Source: Acidimicrobiales bacterium
GTDB taxonomy: Bacteria > Actinomycetota > Acidimicrobiia > Acidimicrobiales > AC-9
Direction: 5' to 3'
Length of the DNA: 55,140 nucleotides
Assembly (NCBI GenBank): GCA_036491125.1
Contig: DASXCO010000091.1
Span: forward strand, 1-55,140
Each line of letters opens with the position of its first letter. Position 1 is the stretch's first letter. The translations under genes and the position numbers were made by a program. Below are positions 27,220-38,936 of this stretch, one piece after another. The notes below the pieces were generated by a model, which ran no database searches, was not told the origin of the DNA, and saw nothing but the letters and a program-made list of their open reading frames with translations.

Positions 27220-28173
27220 GTGCCGGGTCGCGCCGACGTCGAGCAGCTGGTCAAGGCGGCAGTCGAGGGCGACCGCGGCTCGCTGGCCCGCCTCATCTCC
27301 CTGGTCGAACGGGGCGGTCCGCAGGCCCGGGCGGTCGGCCGCCTGACCTACCCGAGGGGTGGGCAGGCCTACAGCGTGGGCATCACCGGCGCCCCCGGAT
27401 CGGGCAAGTCGACCCTGACCGACCGGCTGATCGCCGAGGCCAGGAGCCAGGGAGGGCAGGTCGGCGTGCTGGCGGTCGACCCGTCCTCGCCGTTCTCGGG
27501 GGGCGCCATCCTCGGGGATCGGGTCCGTATGCAGGACCACTCCGTCGATCCCGGGGTCTTCATCCGCTCGATGGCCACCCGCGGCCACATGGGCGGGCTC
27601 GCCCTCGCCGTGCCCGAAGCCATACGGGTCCTCGACGCCGCCGGGATGCCGATGGTGCTCGTCGAGACCGTCGGCGTCGGACAGGTCGAGCTGGAGGTGG
27701 CGGGCGCGACCGACACCACGGTTGTGGTGGTGAACCCTGGTTGGGGGGACGCGGTGCAGGCCAACAAGGCTGGCCTCCTGGAGATCGCCGATCTCCTCGT
27801 CATCAACAAGGCCGACCGCCCCGGCGCCCGCGAGACCCACCGCGACCTGGCGCTCATGCTGGAGCTGTCGACGTTCGGCGACTGGCGGCCGCCGATCGTG
27901 GAGACCGTGGCCTCGACCGGCAAGGGGATCACCGAGCTGTCGGGGGAGCTCGCTCGCCATCGGGCGTTCCAGGAGGAGCGGGGGGCGCTGGATCGACGAC
28001 GGGCGCAGCGCCTCGAGGACGAGCTGCGCACGATCGTGACCCGGCGACTGGAGCAGCGGGCGGACAGCCTGTCGACGGGCGCGTCGTTCGACAGCATGAG
28101 GTCGGCGATGATCGAGCGCCGCCTCGACCCCTACCAGGCGGCCGACGAGATCCTCGACGGCCTGGTCGGTTAG
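27220..28173 (+). CDS. meaB: methylmalonyl-CoA mutase-associated GTPase (MeaB/ArgK family)
   Basis: A G3E-type P-loop GTPase that loads and protects B12-dependent acyl-CoA mutases. It has 317 aa. Walker A is G57-APGSGKST65, preceded by the MeaB-specific GITGAPG context. Other motifs are LAVDPSSPFSGGAILGDRVRM (family signature), IRSMATRGHMGGLA, VETVGVGQVELEV and INKAD (G4). The GTG start follows the murA stop directly (TGA then GTG), so the two are co-transcribed although the pathways are unrelated. Its client is probably the acyl-CoA mutase at 3334-5007 or another mutase outside the window. Confidence 0.95.
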   Translation: MPGRADVEQLVKAAVEGDRGSLARLISLVERGGPQARAVGRLTYPRGGQAYSVGITGAPGSGKSTLTDRLIAEARSQGGQVGVLAVDPSSPFSGGAILGDRVRMQDHSVDPGVFIRSMATRGHMGGLALAVPEAIRVLDAAGMPMVLVETVGVGQVELEVAGATDTTVVVVNPGWGDAVQANKAGLLEIADLLVINKADRPGARETHRDLALMLELSTFGDWRPPIVETVASTGKGITELSGELARHRAFQEERGALDRRRAQRLEDELRTIVTRRLEQRADSLSTGASFDSMRSAMIERRLDPYQAADEILDGLVG

Positions 28174-28192
28174 TGCCGGCCGGCGTCTGTCC

Positions 28193-28969
28193 TCAGCGGC
28201 CGACGAAGTTCGCCTTGCCCGGACCCTGCTCGAGAAACGAGCGGACCCCGATGCCCGCGTCCTCGGTGCGGAACGACTCGACGAACAGGTCGCGTTCCAG
28301 CGACAGGCCCTCGGCCAGCGGTCCGGCGAGCCCGTCGTCGATGGCCCGCTTGGCCATGCCCTGCGCTACCACGGCGCCGCGGGCGAGCTCGGACGCCCAT
28401 GACAGGGCGGCGTCGAGCACCTCGCCCGTGGGGACCACCCGGTCGACCAGGCCGATGCGCTCGGCCTCGGCGGCGGCGACCTGCCGGCCGGTGAAGATAA
28501 GGTCCTTGGCCCGAGCGGCGCCGACCTGACGGGCGAGCCGCTGGGTTCCTCCGCCGCCGGGGATGATGCCCAGCAGGGTCTCCGGCTGGCCCAGCTTGGC
28601 GGCCTCCCCCGCCACGCGGAAGTCGCATGCCAGCGCCAGCTCGCACCCACCGCCCAGGGCGAACCCATTGATGGCGGCGATCGTCGCCCGGGGGATGGCG
28701 GCCACGGCGTCGAGAGCGGCGTGAAACGACCCCGTGACCTCGGCCGCCTCCGCAGGCCCCCGGAGCTCGGAGATCTCGGCGCCGGCGGCGAAGATTCGCT
28801 CGCCTCCCCAGATCACCACCGCTCCCGGGGGATCCATGGACAGCTCGGACGCGACGGCGGCGAGCTGGCTGAGGACCTCCCGCGAGAGAGCGTTCATCTT
28901 GGGACGATCGAGGCGGACCAGTGCGACCCCGTCGGCCCGCCGCTCGACTGACACGTTCGGCTCGGGCAT
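28193..28969 (-). CDS. enoyl-CoA hydratase/isomerase family protein
   Basis: A 258-aa crotonase-fold enzyme. Both hydratase glutamates are present: Glu110 in the oxyanion-hole segment NGFALGGGCELALACD and Glu130 in GQPETLLGIIPGGGGTQRL. It should therefore hydrate trans-2-enoyl-CoA in beta-oxidation or short-chain acyl-CoA breakdown. The N-terminal LDRPKMNALSREVL and AGAEISEL blocks are standard. The start was set at ATG 28969 (MPEPNVSVE), with TACGGT 7 nt upstream. The longer in-frame extension to 29023 lacks homology. It is convergent with meaB and lies downstream of glgP on the same strand. Confidence 0.92.
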   Translation of the reverse strand: MPEPNVSVERRADGVALVRLDRPKMNALSREVLSQLAAVASELSMDPPGAVVIWGGERIFAAGAEISELRGPAEAAEVTGSFHAALDAVAAIPRATIAAINGFALGGGCELALACDFRVAGEAAKLGQPETLLGIIPGGGGTQRLARQVGAARAKDLIFTGRQVAAAEAERIGLVDRVVPTGEVLDAALSWASELARGAVVAQGMAKRAIDDGLAGPLAEGLSLERDLFVESFRTEDAGIGVRSFLEQGPGKANFVGR

Positions 28970-28976
28970 GCGAGGC

Positions 28977-28982
28977 ACCGTA
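28977..28982 (-). promoter_or_regulatory. candidate leaderless -10 (TACGGT) for the enoyl-CoA hydratase
   Basis: Minus-strand TACGGT ends 7 nt before ATG 28969. Confidence 0.5.
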
Positions 28983-28998
28983 CTCGCGCCATTCGCTC

Positions 28999-29013
28999 CG
29001 GCCTCCCGGGCCG
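28999..29013 (+). repeat. exact copy of the 15-bp dispersed palindrome
   Basis: CGGCCTCCCGGGCCG, identical to positions 3302-3316, 31599-31613 and 40600-40614. It lies in the 50-bp gap between the glgP stop and the enoyl-CoA hydratase start and could act as a terminator stem for glgP. Confidence 0.55.
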
Positions 29014-29019
29014 TCGTCC

Positions 29020-31509
29020 TCACGCCCAGGCGGCCAGGCCCATCTCGCTGGTGCTGGCCAGGTCCTCGTGGGAGGGGACCACGCGGACCGTGAAGCCGTA
29101 GCGGCCGGGCTGCTCGCAGGCGAAGGTCGCGGTGTAACGGACCGCCGCGCCGTCGCCGCTGGAGGCGGCTCCCACCGCGGACATCGGCGTGACCGAGGCC
29201 GCCGTCAGCTCGCCGTCCGCACCGACCGGTCCGTGAGCCAGCTCGACGGTCACGTCGCCCTCGTCCAGCGAGCCGAGCACGACCACGGCGTCGACGCGGC
29301 GCTTGGCCCCGAGATCAGCCGGGGTCGCCTCCGAGTCGACCGCGACCACGTGCACGCCGGGCCAGGCCGCCGACACCGTCGCTTTCCAGGCGGCGAGGGC
29401 CCTGGCCCGCTCGTAGCTCGAAGCGCTCAGCGACTCGACCCGGCGGGCGGCGGGCTCGTAGACCGTCCGGGTGTAGTCCCGCACCATGCGGGGCGCCCCC
29501 ACCCGAGGCCCGAGGGACGCGAGCGACGACTTGATCCGGCGCACCCAGCCCGGAGACACCGAGCCTTCCGGCCGGTCGTAGAAAAGGGGCACGACCTGGC
29601 GTTCGAGCACGTCGAAGAGATTGGCCGCCTCGATCGCGTCGCGGCGGCTCTCGTCCTGGGCGCGCTCGGCCGAGGCCACGGCCCAGCCGTTGTCGCCGTC
29701 GAACCACTCGTCCCACCACCCGTCCAGGATCGAGAGGTTGAGGGCGCCGTTGAGGGCGGCCTTCTGCCCGCTCGTGCCGCACGCCTCCTGGAGGCGGCGG
29801 GGGACGTTGAGCCAGAGGTCGCAGCCTTGGCACAGGGCCAGGGCGACGGCGATGTCATAGTCCTCCACGAACACGACCCGGTGGCGGATCGAGGGCTCTC
29901 GGGAGAACTGCACCATGCGGCGGATCATCTCCTTGCCCGCGTCGTCGGCCGGGTGCGCCTTGCCGGCGAGCACCAGCTGCACGGGCCGGTCCTCGTTGGT
30001 GAGCAGGGCGGTCAGCCGCTCGGGCGGGGACAGCAGCAGGGTGGCCCGCTTGTAGGGGACGAACCGCCGGGCGAAGCCGATGGTGAGGATCCCCGGGTCG
30101 AGGACCTCTGCTCCGAGGCGCGACCGCACGAAGCTGACCAGCCGCTCCCGGAGCTGATCCCGCACCCGCCAGATCTCGTCGTCGCTCACGTCGTCGATCC
30201 GTGCCCACGCAGTGTCGTCGCCATCGGCCCAGGAGGGGAGGAGACTCCGGGTCAGCAGGTTGCTCATCTCGGGCGAGACCCACGAAGCCGGGTGCACGCC
30301 GTTGGTGACCGAGCCGATGGGCACCTCGTCGACCTCGATGTCGGGCCAGAGGTCGCTGAACATCTCCCGGCTCACGGCGCCGTGGAGGCGGGAGACCCCA
30401 TTTGCGGCGCTGGCGAGGCGGAGGCCCATCACCGCCATGTTGAAGGCGGCATCGGCCGGCTCACCGGGAAGGTGGCCCAGGCTCATCAGCCGGTCGATGG
30501 TGACCCCGCACTCCTCGGCCCAGCCGGTGAAGTAACGCTCCATCAGCGCCCGCGGAAAACGGTCGATGCCCGCCGGCACCGGGGTGTGAGTGGTGAAGAC
30601 GGTGCCGGCCCGGACGGCCTCGAGGGCCTCGTCCAACGTGAGACCCTCGCCCACGACGAGTCGGCGGATGCGCTCGAGGCCGAGAAAGCCGGCGTGGCCC
30701 TCGTTGGAGTGGAACACCTGCGTCGGCTCGCCGACGGCGTCGAGGGCCCGGACGCCGCCGATCCCGAGGAGGATCTCCTGGCGGAGCCGGTGCTCGTTGT
30801 CGCCGCCGTAGAGGCGGTCGGTGATCGCCCGCCCGGCAGCGTCGTTGGCGTCGACGTCGGTGTCCAGGAGATAGAGGCGGACCCGCCCGACGTGGGCCAG
30901 CCACAGCCTCGCCGCGACCGGCCGACCGGCCAGCTCGACCTCGACGAGTACGCCCTCGACGAGCTCGATGGGCATGGCGTGAGGGTCGAGGGCGGGATAC
31001 CGCTCCTGTTGCCAGCCGTCGGGGTCCAGCTCTTGGCGAAAGTAGCCATACCGGTACAGCAGGCCCACCCCAACCAGGGGGACACCGAGGTCGCCCGCCG
31101 CCTTGAGGTGGTCTCCGGCCAGCACGCCCAGCCCGCCCGAGTACTGGGGGAGTGCCTCGGCGATGCCGAACTCCGGCGAGAAATAGGCCGCTGATCGCAG
31201 GGCGCTCGACCCCTGTCCCTGGAACCAGAGGGGCGCCTCCAGGTAGCGGTGCAGGTCGGACCGCACCTCGTCGAGGAACCCCGTGAAGGCGGGGTCGGTG
31301 GCCAGGGCCTCCAATCGCTCGGGGTCGGCGGCGCTCAGCAGGCGAAGCGGATCGCGCCCGGCGATCTCCCACCGCTGCGGATCGACCCAGCGGAACAGGT
31401 CTCTCGTGCGCTCGTCCCACGACCACCTCAGATTGGTCGCGAGCTGCTGCAGCGGCGTCAGCGCCTCGGGCAGCTTGACGCGAACGGCGAAGCTCCGGAG
31501 CGCCCTCAT
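29020..31509 (-). CDS. glgP: alpha-glucan (glycogen/maltodextrin) phosphorylase
   Basis: Phosphorolyses alpha-1,4-glucan ends to glucose-1-phosphate. The 829-aa length and the N-terminal DUF3417-like domain (LPEALTPLQQLATNLRWSWDE) mark the actinobacterial alpha-glucan phosphorylase branch. Key motifs are YFSPEFGIAEALPQYSGGLGVLAGDHLKAA (in pieces), VFTTHTPVPAGIDRF, GSVTNGVHP, LVLAGKAHPADDAGKEMI, and the PLP-site region ACGTSGQKAALNGALN, whose lysine carries the cofactor. A beta-rich C-terminal domain completes it. Start ATG 31509, with TAGCCT 8 nt upstream. It is divergent from the glgE-treS-mak-glgB operon, so breakdown and synthesis of the same polymer share one intergenic region. Confidence 0.95.
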   Translation of the reverse strand: MRALRSFAVRVKLPEALTPLQQLATNLRWSWDERTRDLFRWVDPQRWEIAGRDPLRLLSAADPERLEALATDPAFTGFLDEVRSDLHRYLEAPLWFQGQGSSALRSAAYFSPEFGIAEALPQYSGGLGVLAGDHLKAAGDLGVPLVGVGLLYRYGYFRQELDPDGWQQERYPALDPHAMPIELVEGVLVEVELAGRPVAARLWLAHVGRVRLYLLDTDVDANDAAGRAITDRLYGGDNEHRLRQEILLGIGGVRALDAVGEPTQVFHSNEGHAGFLGLERIRRLVVGEGLTLDEALEAVRAGTVFTTHTPVPAGIDRFPRALMERYFTGWAEECGVTIDRLMSLGHLPGEPADAAFNMAVMGLRLASAANGVSRLHGAVSREMFSDLWPDIEVDEVPIGSVTNGVHPASWVSPEMSNLLTRSLLPSWADGDDTAWARIDDVSDDEIWRVRDQLRERLVSFVRSRLGAEVLDPGILTIGFARRFVPYKRATLLLSPPERLTALLTNEDRPVQLVLAGKAHPADDAGKEMIRRMVQFSREPSIRHRVVFVEDYDIAVALALCQGCDLWLNVPRRLQEACGTSGQKAALNGALNLSILDGWWDEWFDGDNGWAVASAERAQDESRRDAIEAANLFDVLERQVVPLFYDRPEGSVSPGWVRRIKSSLASLGPRVGAPRMVRDYTRTVYEPAARRVESLSASSYERARALAAWKATVSAAWPGVHVVAVDSEATPADLGAKRRVDAVVVLGSLDEGDVTVELAHGPVGADGELTAASVTPMSAVGAASSGDGAAVRYTATFACEQPGRYGFTVRVVPSHEDLASTSEMGLAAWA

Positions 31510-31517
31510 CCGCCAGC

Positions 31518-31523
31518 AGGCTA
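31518..31523 (-). promoter_or_regulatory. candidate leaderless -10 (TAGCCT) for glgP
   Basis: Minus-strand TAGCCT ends 8 nt before ATG 31509. Confidence 0.5.
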
Positions 31524-31566
31524 GCGAAGCCGTCACGCGACCCGGGCCGGGCCCCGATGGGCCCAA

Positions 31567-31618
31567 GACGCTGACGCGCCTGCGGCCATCTATCCGGCCG
31601 GCCTCCCGGGCCGGCCAT
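31567..31618 (+). repeat. dispersed intergenic repeat, copy B
   Basis: About 52 bp in the glgP/glgE divergent gap, matching copy A at 3268-3320. Shared parts are GACGCTGACGCGCCTGCGG (copy A differs at two or three bases) and the exact 15-mer CGGCCTCCCGGGCCG (31599-31613). Here the palindrome extends to 8-bp arms: GGCCGGCC-TCCCG-GGCCGGCC. Confidence 0.6.
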
Positions 31619-31670
31619 GGCGAGCACCGGCCGGTTTGGCTCCCCGCCTCCCGGCGGTAAGGCTGAGTGC

Positions 31671-33640
<1,970 letters not shown>

Positions 33641-33644
<4 letters not shown>

Positions 33645-35392
33645 GCGCAACGCGCCGGCGCGGCCGCTCCAGCGGGAGCGGCTCGCGACCTTCACGCCTG
33701 GCCGACGATCCCCGGTGGTACCAGCGGGCGGTGTTCTACGAGGTGGTCCCGCGCGGCTTCTACGACGCCAACAACGACGGCACCGGCGACCTCGCGGGGA
33801 TCGTGGACAAGCTCGAGTACCTGAGCTGGCTGGGTGTCGACTGCATCTGGCTACTGCCCTTCTACCAGTCGCCTCTTCGTGACGGCGGGTACGACATCAG
33901 CGACTTCTTCGCCGTCCACCCTGACTACGGCGACCTGGGTGACGCCGTCCACCTCGTCGAGCAGGCCCACCGGCGGGGCCTGCGGGTCATCGCCGATCTG
34001 GTCATGAACCACACCAGCGACCAGCACCCCTGGTTCGTCGAGTCCCGACAGGACCGCACCAACGACCGGGCCGACTGGTACGTCTGGAGCGATGACGATC
34101 AGCTCTGGCCGGAAGCCCGAGTGATCTTCGTCGACACCGAGAAGTCCAACTGGACCTGGGACCCCCAGCGCCAGCAGTACTACTGGCACCGGTTCTTCTC
34201 TCACCAGCCCGACCTCAACTACGACTGCCCCGAGGTGGCCGACGCCATGCTCGACGTGGTCCGGTTCTGGCTGGACATCGGGCTGGACGGGTTCCGCCTC
34301 GACGCCGTGCCGTACCTCTACGAGCGGGACGGCACCAACTGCGAGAACCTCCCCGCGACCCACGGGTACCTCAAGCGGCTGCGCAAGGAGATCGACGCCA
34401 GCCACCCCAACAAGGTCCTACTGGCCGAGGCCAACCAGTGGCCCGCCGATGTGGTCGACTACTTCGGCAACGGCGACGAGTGTCACATGTGCTTCCATTT
34501 TCCGGTCATGCCCCGGATGTTCATGTCGGTGCGGCGGGAGCAGCGCTTCCCGATGACCGAGATCCTGGCCCAGACGCCGGACATCCCCGACGGCTCCCAG
34601 TGGGGGATCTTCCTGCGCAACCACGACGAGCTGACCCTGGAGATGGTCACCGACGAAGAGCGCGACTATATGTACGGGGAGTACGCCAAGGACCCCCGCA
34701 TGAAGCGCAACATCGGCATCGGTCGACGGTTGGCCCCGCTGGTGGACAACGACCGGCGGCTCGCCGAGCTCATGCACGCCATGCTCTTCTCGATGCCTGG
34801 CAGCCCGATCCTGTATTACGGGGACGAGCTGATGATGGGCGACAACATCTACCTGGGGGATCGGGATGGGGTCCGTACGCCCATGCAGTGGACGCCCGAC
34901 CGCAACGCGGGCTTCAGTCGAGCCGATTTCGCCCAGCTGTACCTGCCGCCTCTCATGGACCCGGTCTACGGCTTCCAGGCCGTGAACATCGAGGCGGGCA
35001 TGCGGAACCCGAGCTCGTTCCTGCACTGGCTGCGACGCCTCCTCGAAGTGCGCAAGCAGCACTCGCTCTTCGGCACCGGCACCTTCGAGGTCCTGCCGGC
35101 CGAGAATCCGTCCGTGCTGGCCTATGTGCGGACCCCTCGAGAAGCTCCCGACGAGCAGCGCGACACAGCCGAACGCACGGGGGCGGAGACGGTCCTCTGC
35201 GTGCACAACCTCAGCCGCTTCGCCCAGCCCGCCGAGCTGGCCCTGGGGCGCTGGGAAGGGAGGAACCCCATGGAGATGCTCGGCCGGGTGCCGTTTCCGA
35301 AGATCGGCGCCCTGCCCTACTTCGTCACCCTCGGTCCCTACGGGTTCTACTGGTTCGAGCTGGTCGATCCCGGGCCGCAGGACCCATCGTGA
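33641..35392 (+). CDS. treS: trehalose synthase (maltose alpha-D-glucosyltransferase)
   Basis: TreS interconverts trehalose and maltose. It is a GH13_16 enzyme of 583 aa. Signatures are WYQRAVFYEVVPRGFYDAN (DGTGDLAGI follows), LVMNHTSDQHPWF, the nucleophile region DGFRLDAVPYLYERDGT, LLAEANQWPADVVDYFG, FLRNHDELTLEMVTDEER and YYGDELMMGDNI. The basic Arg/Ser-rich first 20 residues are poorly conserved in the family. The GTG start overlaps the glgE stop. Its product maltose is phosphorylated by the next gene, and the maltose-1-phosphate feeds GlgE. Confidence 0.96.
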
Positions 35393-36726
35393 CCAGCCCT
35401 GGGGAGACCGAGCTCGAGGTGCTGGCGGGGTACCTGGGCCCGTTCTTCGAGCGGCAGCGGTGGTTCGCCCGGAGCGAGCACGAGGGGGTCGAGCCGCGAA
35501 TCGTCGAGGCCGAGGTGATCCGGCCCGGCCGACCCCGCCTCACCGACCTCGTCGTGGACGCTGGCGGCGCGACCTACCACGTGCTCGTCGGTGTGCGCGA
35601 GGAGCAGGAGGCGCTCGGCATCCTGCGCGGGCAGGAGCACGCCATCCTCGGGTCGCTCGAGGACGGCGACGGACCCGCGCTCGCCTACGGCGCGCTGGCC
35701 GACCCCGAGCTCGCCCTCGAGCTGCTCGAAATTGTCTCGGGTGGCAACCAGAAGGCCACCCGCGTACGGTCCGTGGGCGCGGAGCAGTCGAACACCTCGT
35801 TGGTCTACGACGACCGGCTGATCATGAAGGTGTTCCGCCGCCTCCAGTCGGGTCCCAACCCGGACGTCGAGGTCACCCTCGCCCTCGACGAGGTCGGGTT
35901 CAACCACGTCGCCGCGCCAGTGGCGGTCTGGCGCCGGGACCCGTGGGACCTGGCGCTGGTCCAGGAGTACCTCGCCGGTGGCAGCGAGGGGTGGGCGCTG
36001 GCTCTCACCTCGTTGCGGGACTTGTACGCGTCGGAGCCCGACACGCGTCCCGAGGCGGCGGGCGGCGACTTCGGGGACGAGGCTCGGCGCCTCGGGGAGA
36101 TGACGGCCAAGCTGCACCTGGCCCTGGCTGACGCGTTCGGACGACACCCGGCCGAGCCAGCGGAGTGGGCGCAATCCATCCAGCAGCAGCTGGAAGCCGT
36201 ACCGGCGTCCGAGGAGGTGGCTGGTCCCGCCCTGGGTTCGATCCTCGACGACCTGCGGGCAGTGCGCGACCCGGGGGTCGCCATCCGGCTGCACGGCGAC
36301 TACCACCTGGGCCAGGTCATGCGGGGCGAGGTGGGGTGGTACGTGCTCGACTTCGAGGGCGAGCCGGCGCGGCCGCTGGCCGAGCGTCGTCAGGTCCGCT
36401 CACCCCTCCGGGACGTGGCCGGGATGCTGCGCTCCTTCCAGTACGCCACGGCCCTGGCCGCCGAGGAGCGCGGACCCGCCGGACAGGCTGACGTGGCCGA
36501 GCTGGCGGTGGCGTGGGAGCAGCGCAACCGGCGGGCGTTTCTTGACGGCTACGGTTCGCTCGGACAGGTGAGCGAGCTGGTGCCGAGCGGCGCCGATTTC
36601 GAGGCGGTGCTCGCCGCCTTCGAGCTGGAGAAGGCGGCCTACGAGCTCTGCTACGAGCTCGCCTATCGGCCGGCGTGGGCGCACATTCCCCGTGAGGCGC
36701 TCGTACGGCTACGAGGAGAAGCATGA
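35389..36726 (+). CDS. mak: maltokinase
   Basis: A 445-aa Pep2-type kinase that phosphorylates maltose to maltose-1-phosphate with ATP. It has an aminoglycoside-phosphotransferase-like fold: an N-terminal cap domain (FFERQRWFARSE, about 1-90), EQSNTSLVYDDRLIMKVFRRL (ATP lysine region), the catalytic RLHGDYHLGQVM and the metal-binding YVLDFEGEPARPLAERR. It starts at GTG 35389, overlapping the treS stop, and its own stop overlaps glgB (ATGA). Stoichiometric translation with TreS is plausible, since the two enzymes form a complex in mycobacteria. Confidence 0.95.
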   Translation: MTSPGETELEVLAGYLGPFFERQRWFARSEHEGVEPRIVEAEVIRPGRPRLTDLVVDAGGATYHVLVGVREEQEALGILRGQEHAILGSLEDGDGPALAYGALADPELALELLEIVSGGNQKATRVRSVGAEQSNTSLVYDDRLIMKVFRRLQSGPNPDVEVTLALDEVGFNHVAAPVAVWRRDPWDLALVQEYLAGGSEGWALALTSLRDLYASEPDTRPEAAGGDFGDEARRLGEMTAKLHLALADAFGRHPAEPAEWAQSIQQQLEAVPASEEVAGPALGSILDDLRAVRDPGVAIRLHGDYHLGQVMRGEVGWYVLDFEGEPARPLAERRQVRSPLRDVAGMLRSFQYATALAAEERGPAGQADVAELAVAWEQRNRRAFLDGYGSLGQVSELVPSGADFEAVLAAFELEKAAYELCYELAYRPAWAHIPREALVRLRGEA

Positions 36727-38936
36727 CCATGGTCACCGAAACGGGCGGACCGGCAGGCCCACCCAGCGAGCTCGATCGCCTCCTCAACGGTGAGCACGCC
36801 GATCCTCACCGGCTCCTCGGACCGCACGGGTCCACGATCCTGGCCCTGCGGCCGGACGCCTCGGCCGTCCGGCTGGTGCTGCACGACGGCCGAACGGTCG
36901 ACATGACCAGACTCCGTCCTGGTGGGCTGTTCCTCGCCGATCTCCGCGACATGGACGGGTACGTGATCGAGGCCGACTTCGAGGGTGGCGCGACGGTGCG
37001 CTACGACGATCCGTACCGGTTCTGGCCGACGCTCGGGGAGATGGACCTCCACCTCCTCGGGGAGGGGCACCATCACCGGCTGTGGGAGGTGCTCGGCGCC
37101 CGCCGCCGCGAGCACCAGGGCGTCTGGGGTACGGCCTTCGCCGTGTGGGCCCCCGCCGCCCGGTCGGTGCGCCTGGTCGGCGACTTCAACGGCTGGGACG
37201 GTCGGGTCCACCCCATGCGCTCGCTCGGGTCGTCCGGTGTGTGGGAGCTGTTCGTCCCTGGCGTCGAGGCCGGATCGCGCTACAAGTACGAGATCCTTAC
37301 GGCCGATCGACAGCTGCGGCTCAAGGCTGATCCGATGGCCAGGCAGGCCGAGGTCCCCCCCGCCACCGACAGCGTGGTCCCGGATCCACAGCCCTACGCG
37401 TGGTCCGACAGCAAGTGGATGGAGACACGCGGGGCGTTGGGCTGGCTCGACCGACCGCTCCTGATCTACGAGATGCACGCCGGCTCGTGGCGACGCGGGC
37501 CCGACGAGGAGCCCCTGAGCTACCTCGATCTGGCCGCCGAGCTCCCCCGCTACGTGCGCGACATGGGCTTCACCCACGTCGAGCTCATGCCCCTGGCCGA
37601 GCACCCCTTCGGAGGGTCGTGGGGCTACCAGGTCTCCTCGTACTACGCCCCGACCGGCCGCTACGGCAGCCCGGACGGGCTCAAGGCGCTCGTCGACGCC
37701 CTCCACGGCGCCGACATCGGGGTGGTCGTCGACTGGGTCCCGGCCCACTTCCCCCGCGACGACTGGGCCCTGGCCCGCTTCGACGGCAGCGCGGTGTACG
37801 AGCACGACGACCCTCGCCGCGGGAGCCATCCCGACTGGGGCACCCTCGTGTTCAACCTCGGACGCAACGAGGTCCGCAACTTCCTGGTCGCCAACGCCCT
37901 TTACTGGCTCGAGGAGTTCCATGTCGACGGGCTGCGCGTGGATGCCGTGGCCTCGATGCTCTACCTGGACTACTCGCGGCGAGAGGGCGAGTGGGTCCCC
38001 AATGTCTTCGGGGGACGCGAGGACCTCGAGGCGGTCAGCTTCCTCAAGGAGATGAACGAGGTCGTCCACCGTACCCACCCGGGCGTGACGACCATCGCCG
38101 AGGAGTCGACCGCCTGGCCGGGCGTGTCCCGCCCGACCTATGTAGGAGGGCTGGGCTTCGGCCTCAAGTGGAACATGGGTTGGATGCACGACACCCTCGA
38201 CTACTTCGCCAAGGAGCCCGTCCACCGTCGGTATCACCATGACCAGCTGACCTTCGGGCTCGTGTACGCGTTCAGCGAGAACTTCGTCCTGCCCCTCTCC
38301 CACGACGAGGTGGTGCACGGCAAGGGCTCGCTGCTTCGGAAGATGCCAGGCGACCGCTGGCAGCAGCTGGCCAACCTTCGCGCCCTGCTGGCCTGGATGT
38401 GGGCCCATCCGGGCAAGCAGCTGCTGTTCATGGGAGGCGAGCTGGCCCAGGAGCGGGAGTGGTCACACGACACCAGCCTCGACTGGCAAGCGCTCGACGA
38501 CGCCGGTCACCGTGGGGTGCAGGACCTGGTCCGGGCGATCAACCGGACCTACGTCGAGCTCCCCGCCCTGTGGAAGCAGGACTTCAGCAGTGAGGGGTTC
38601 CGCTGGATCGATGCCAGCGACGTGGACAGCAACGTGCTGTCGTTCGTCCGTCTACCGGGCGGCGACCCCGCGAACGCCAGCGCGGCGGTCGTCTGCGTGG
38701 CCAACCTCTCCCCGATCCCTCGTCACGGCTACCGCGTCGGCCTGCCGCTCGGGGGGGAGTGGCGCGAGGCGGTCAACACCGACGCCACGCAGTTCGGCGG
38801 CAGCGGGGTGGGCAACGGTGGGAGCGTGCTGGCCAGCGACACCAGCTGGCACGGCCTCGACCACTCGGCGGAGCTGAACCTGCCTCCGCTCGGCGTCCTG
38901 TGGCTGTCCGCTCCGGTCAGCGAGCCGGGACGGTGA
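36723..38936 (+). CDS. glgB: 1,4-alpha-glucan branching enzyme
   Basis: GlgB cuts alpha-1,4 chains and rejoins them as alpha-1,6 branches. It is a GH13_9 enzyme of 737 aa. It has an N-terminal CBM48-type region (HRLLGPHG, then WAPAARSVRLVGDFNGWDGR) and a GH13 barrel with ELMPLAEHPFGGSWGYQ, VDWVPAHFP, the nucleophile in FHVDGLRVDAVASMLYLDY, the acid in TTIAEESTAWP, and LPLSHDEVVHGK. The C-terminal beta-domain ends at the stop, which overlaps the convergent galT end by 20 bp. ATGA overlap with mak. It is last in the operon. Confidence 0.97.
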   Translation: MTMVTETGGPAGPPSELDRLLNGEHADPHRLLGPHGSTILALRPDASAVRLVLHDGRTVDMTRLRPGGLFLADLRDMDGYVIEADFEGGATVRYDDPYRFWPTLGEMDLHLLGEGHHHRLWEVLGARRREHQGVWGTAFAVWAPAARSVRLVGDFNGWDGRVHPMRSLGSSGVWELFVPGVEAGSRYKYEILTADRQLRLKADPMARQAEVPPATDSVVPDPQPYAWSDSKWMETRGALGWLDRPLLIYEMHAGSWRRGPDEEPLSYLDLAAELPRYVRDMGFTHVELMPLAEHPFGGSWGYQVSSYYAPTGRYGSPDGLKALVDALHGADIGVVVDWVPAHFPRDDWALARFDGSAVYEHDDPRRGSHPDWGTLVFNLGRNEVRNFLVANALYWLEEFHVDGLRVDAVASMLYLDYSRREGEWVPNVFGGREDLEAVSFLKEMNEVVHRTHPGVTTIAEESTAWPGVSRPTYVGGLGFGLKWNMGWMHDTLDYFAKEPVHRRYHHDQLTFGLVYAFSENFVLPLSHDEVVHGKGSLLRKMPGDRWQQLANLRALLAWMWAHPGKQLLFMGGELAQEREWSHDTSLDWQALDDAGHRGVQDLVRAINRTYVELPALWKQDFSSEGFRWIDASDVDSNVLSFVRLPGGDPANASAAVVCVANLSPIPRHGYRVGLPLGGEWREAVNTDATQFGGSGVGNGGSVLASDTSWHGLDHSAELNLPPLGVLWLSAPVSEPGR

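Noticed and set aside
28921-31194. A 757-codon plus-strand open frame
   Set aside because: Low-complexity product and fully antisense to glgP, which has complete motifs.
34438-35388. A long N-terminal extension of the maltokinase
   Set aside because: It is a shadow frame of treS. Mak homology begins after GTG 35389.
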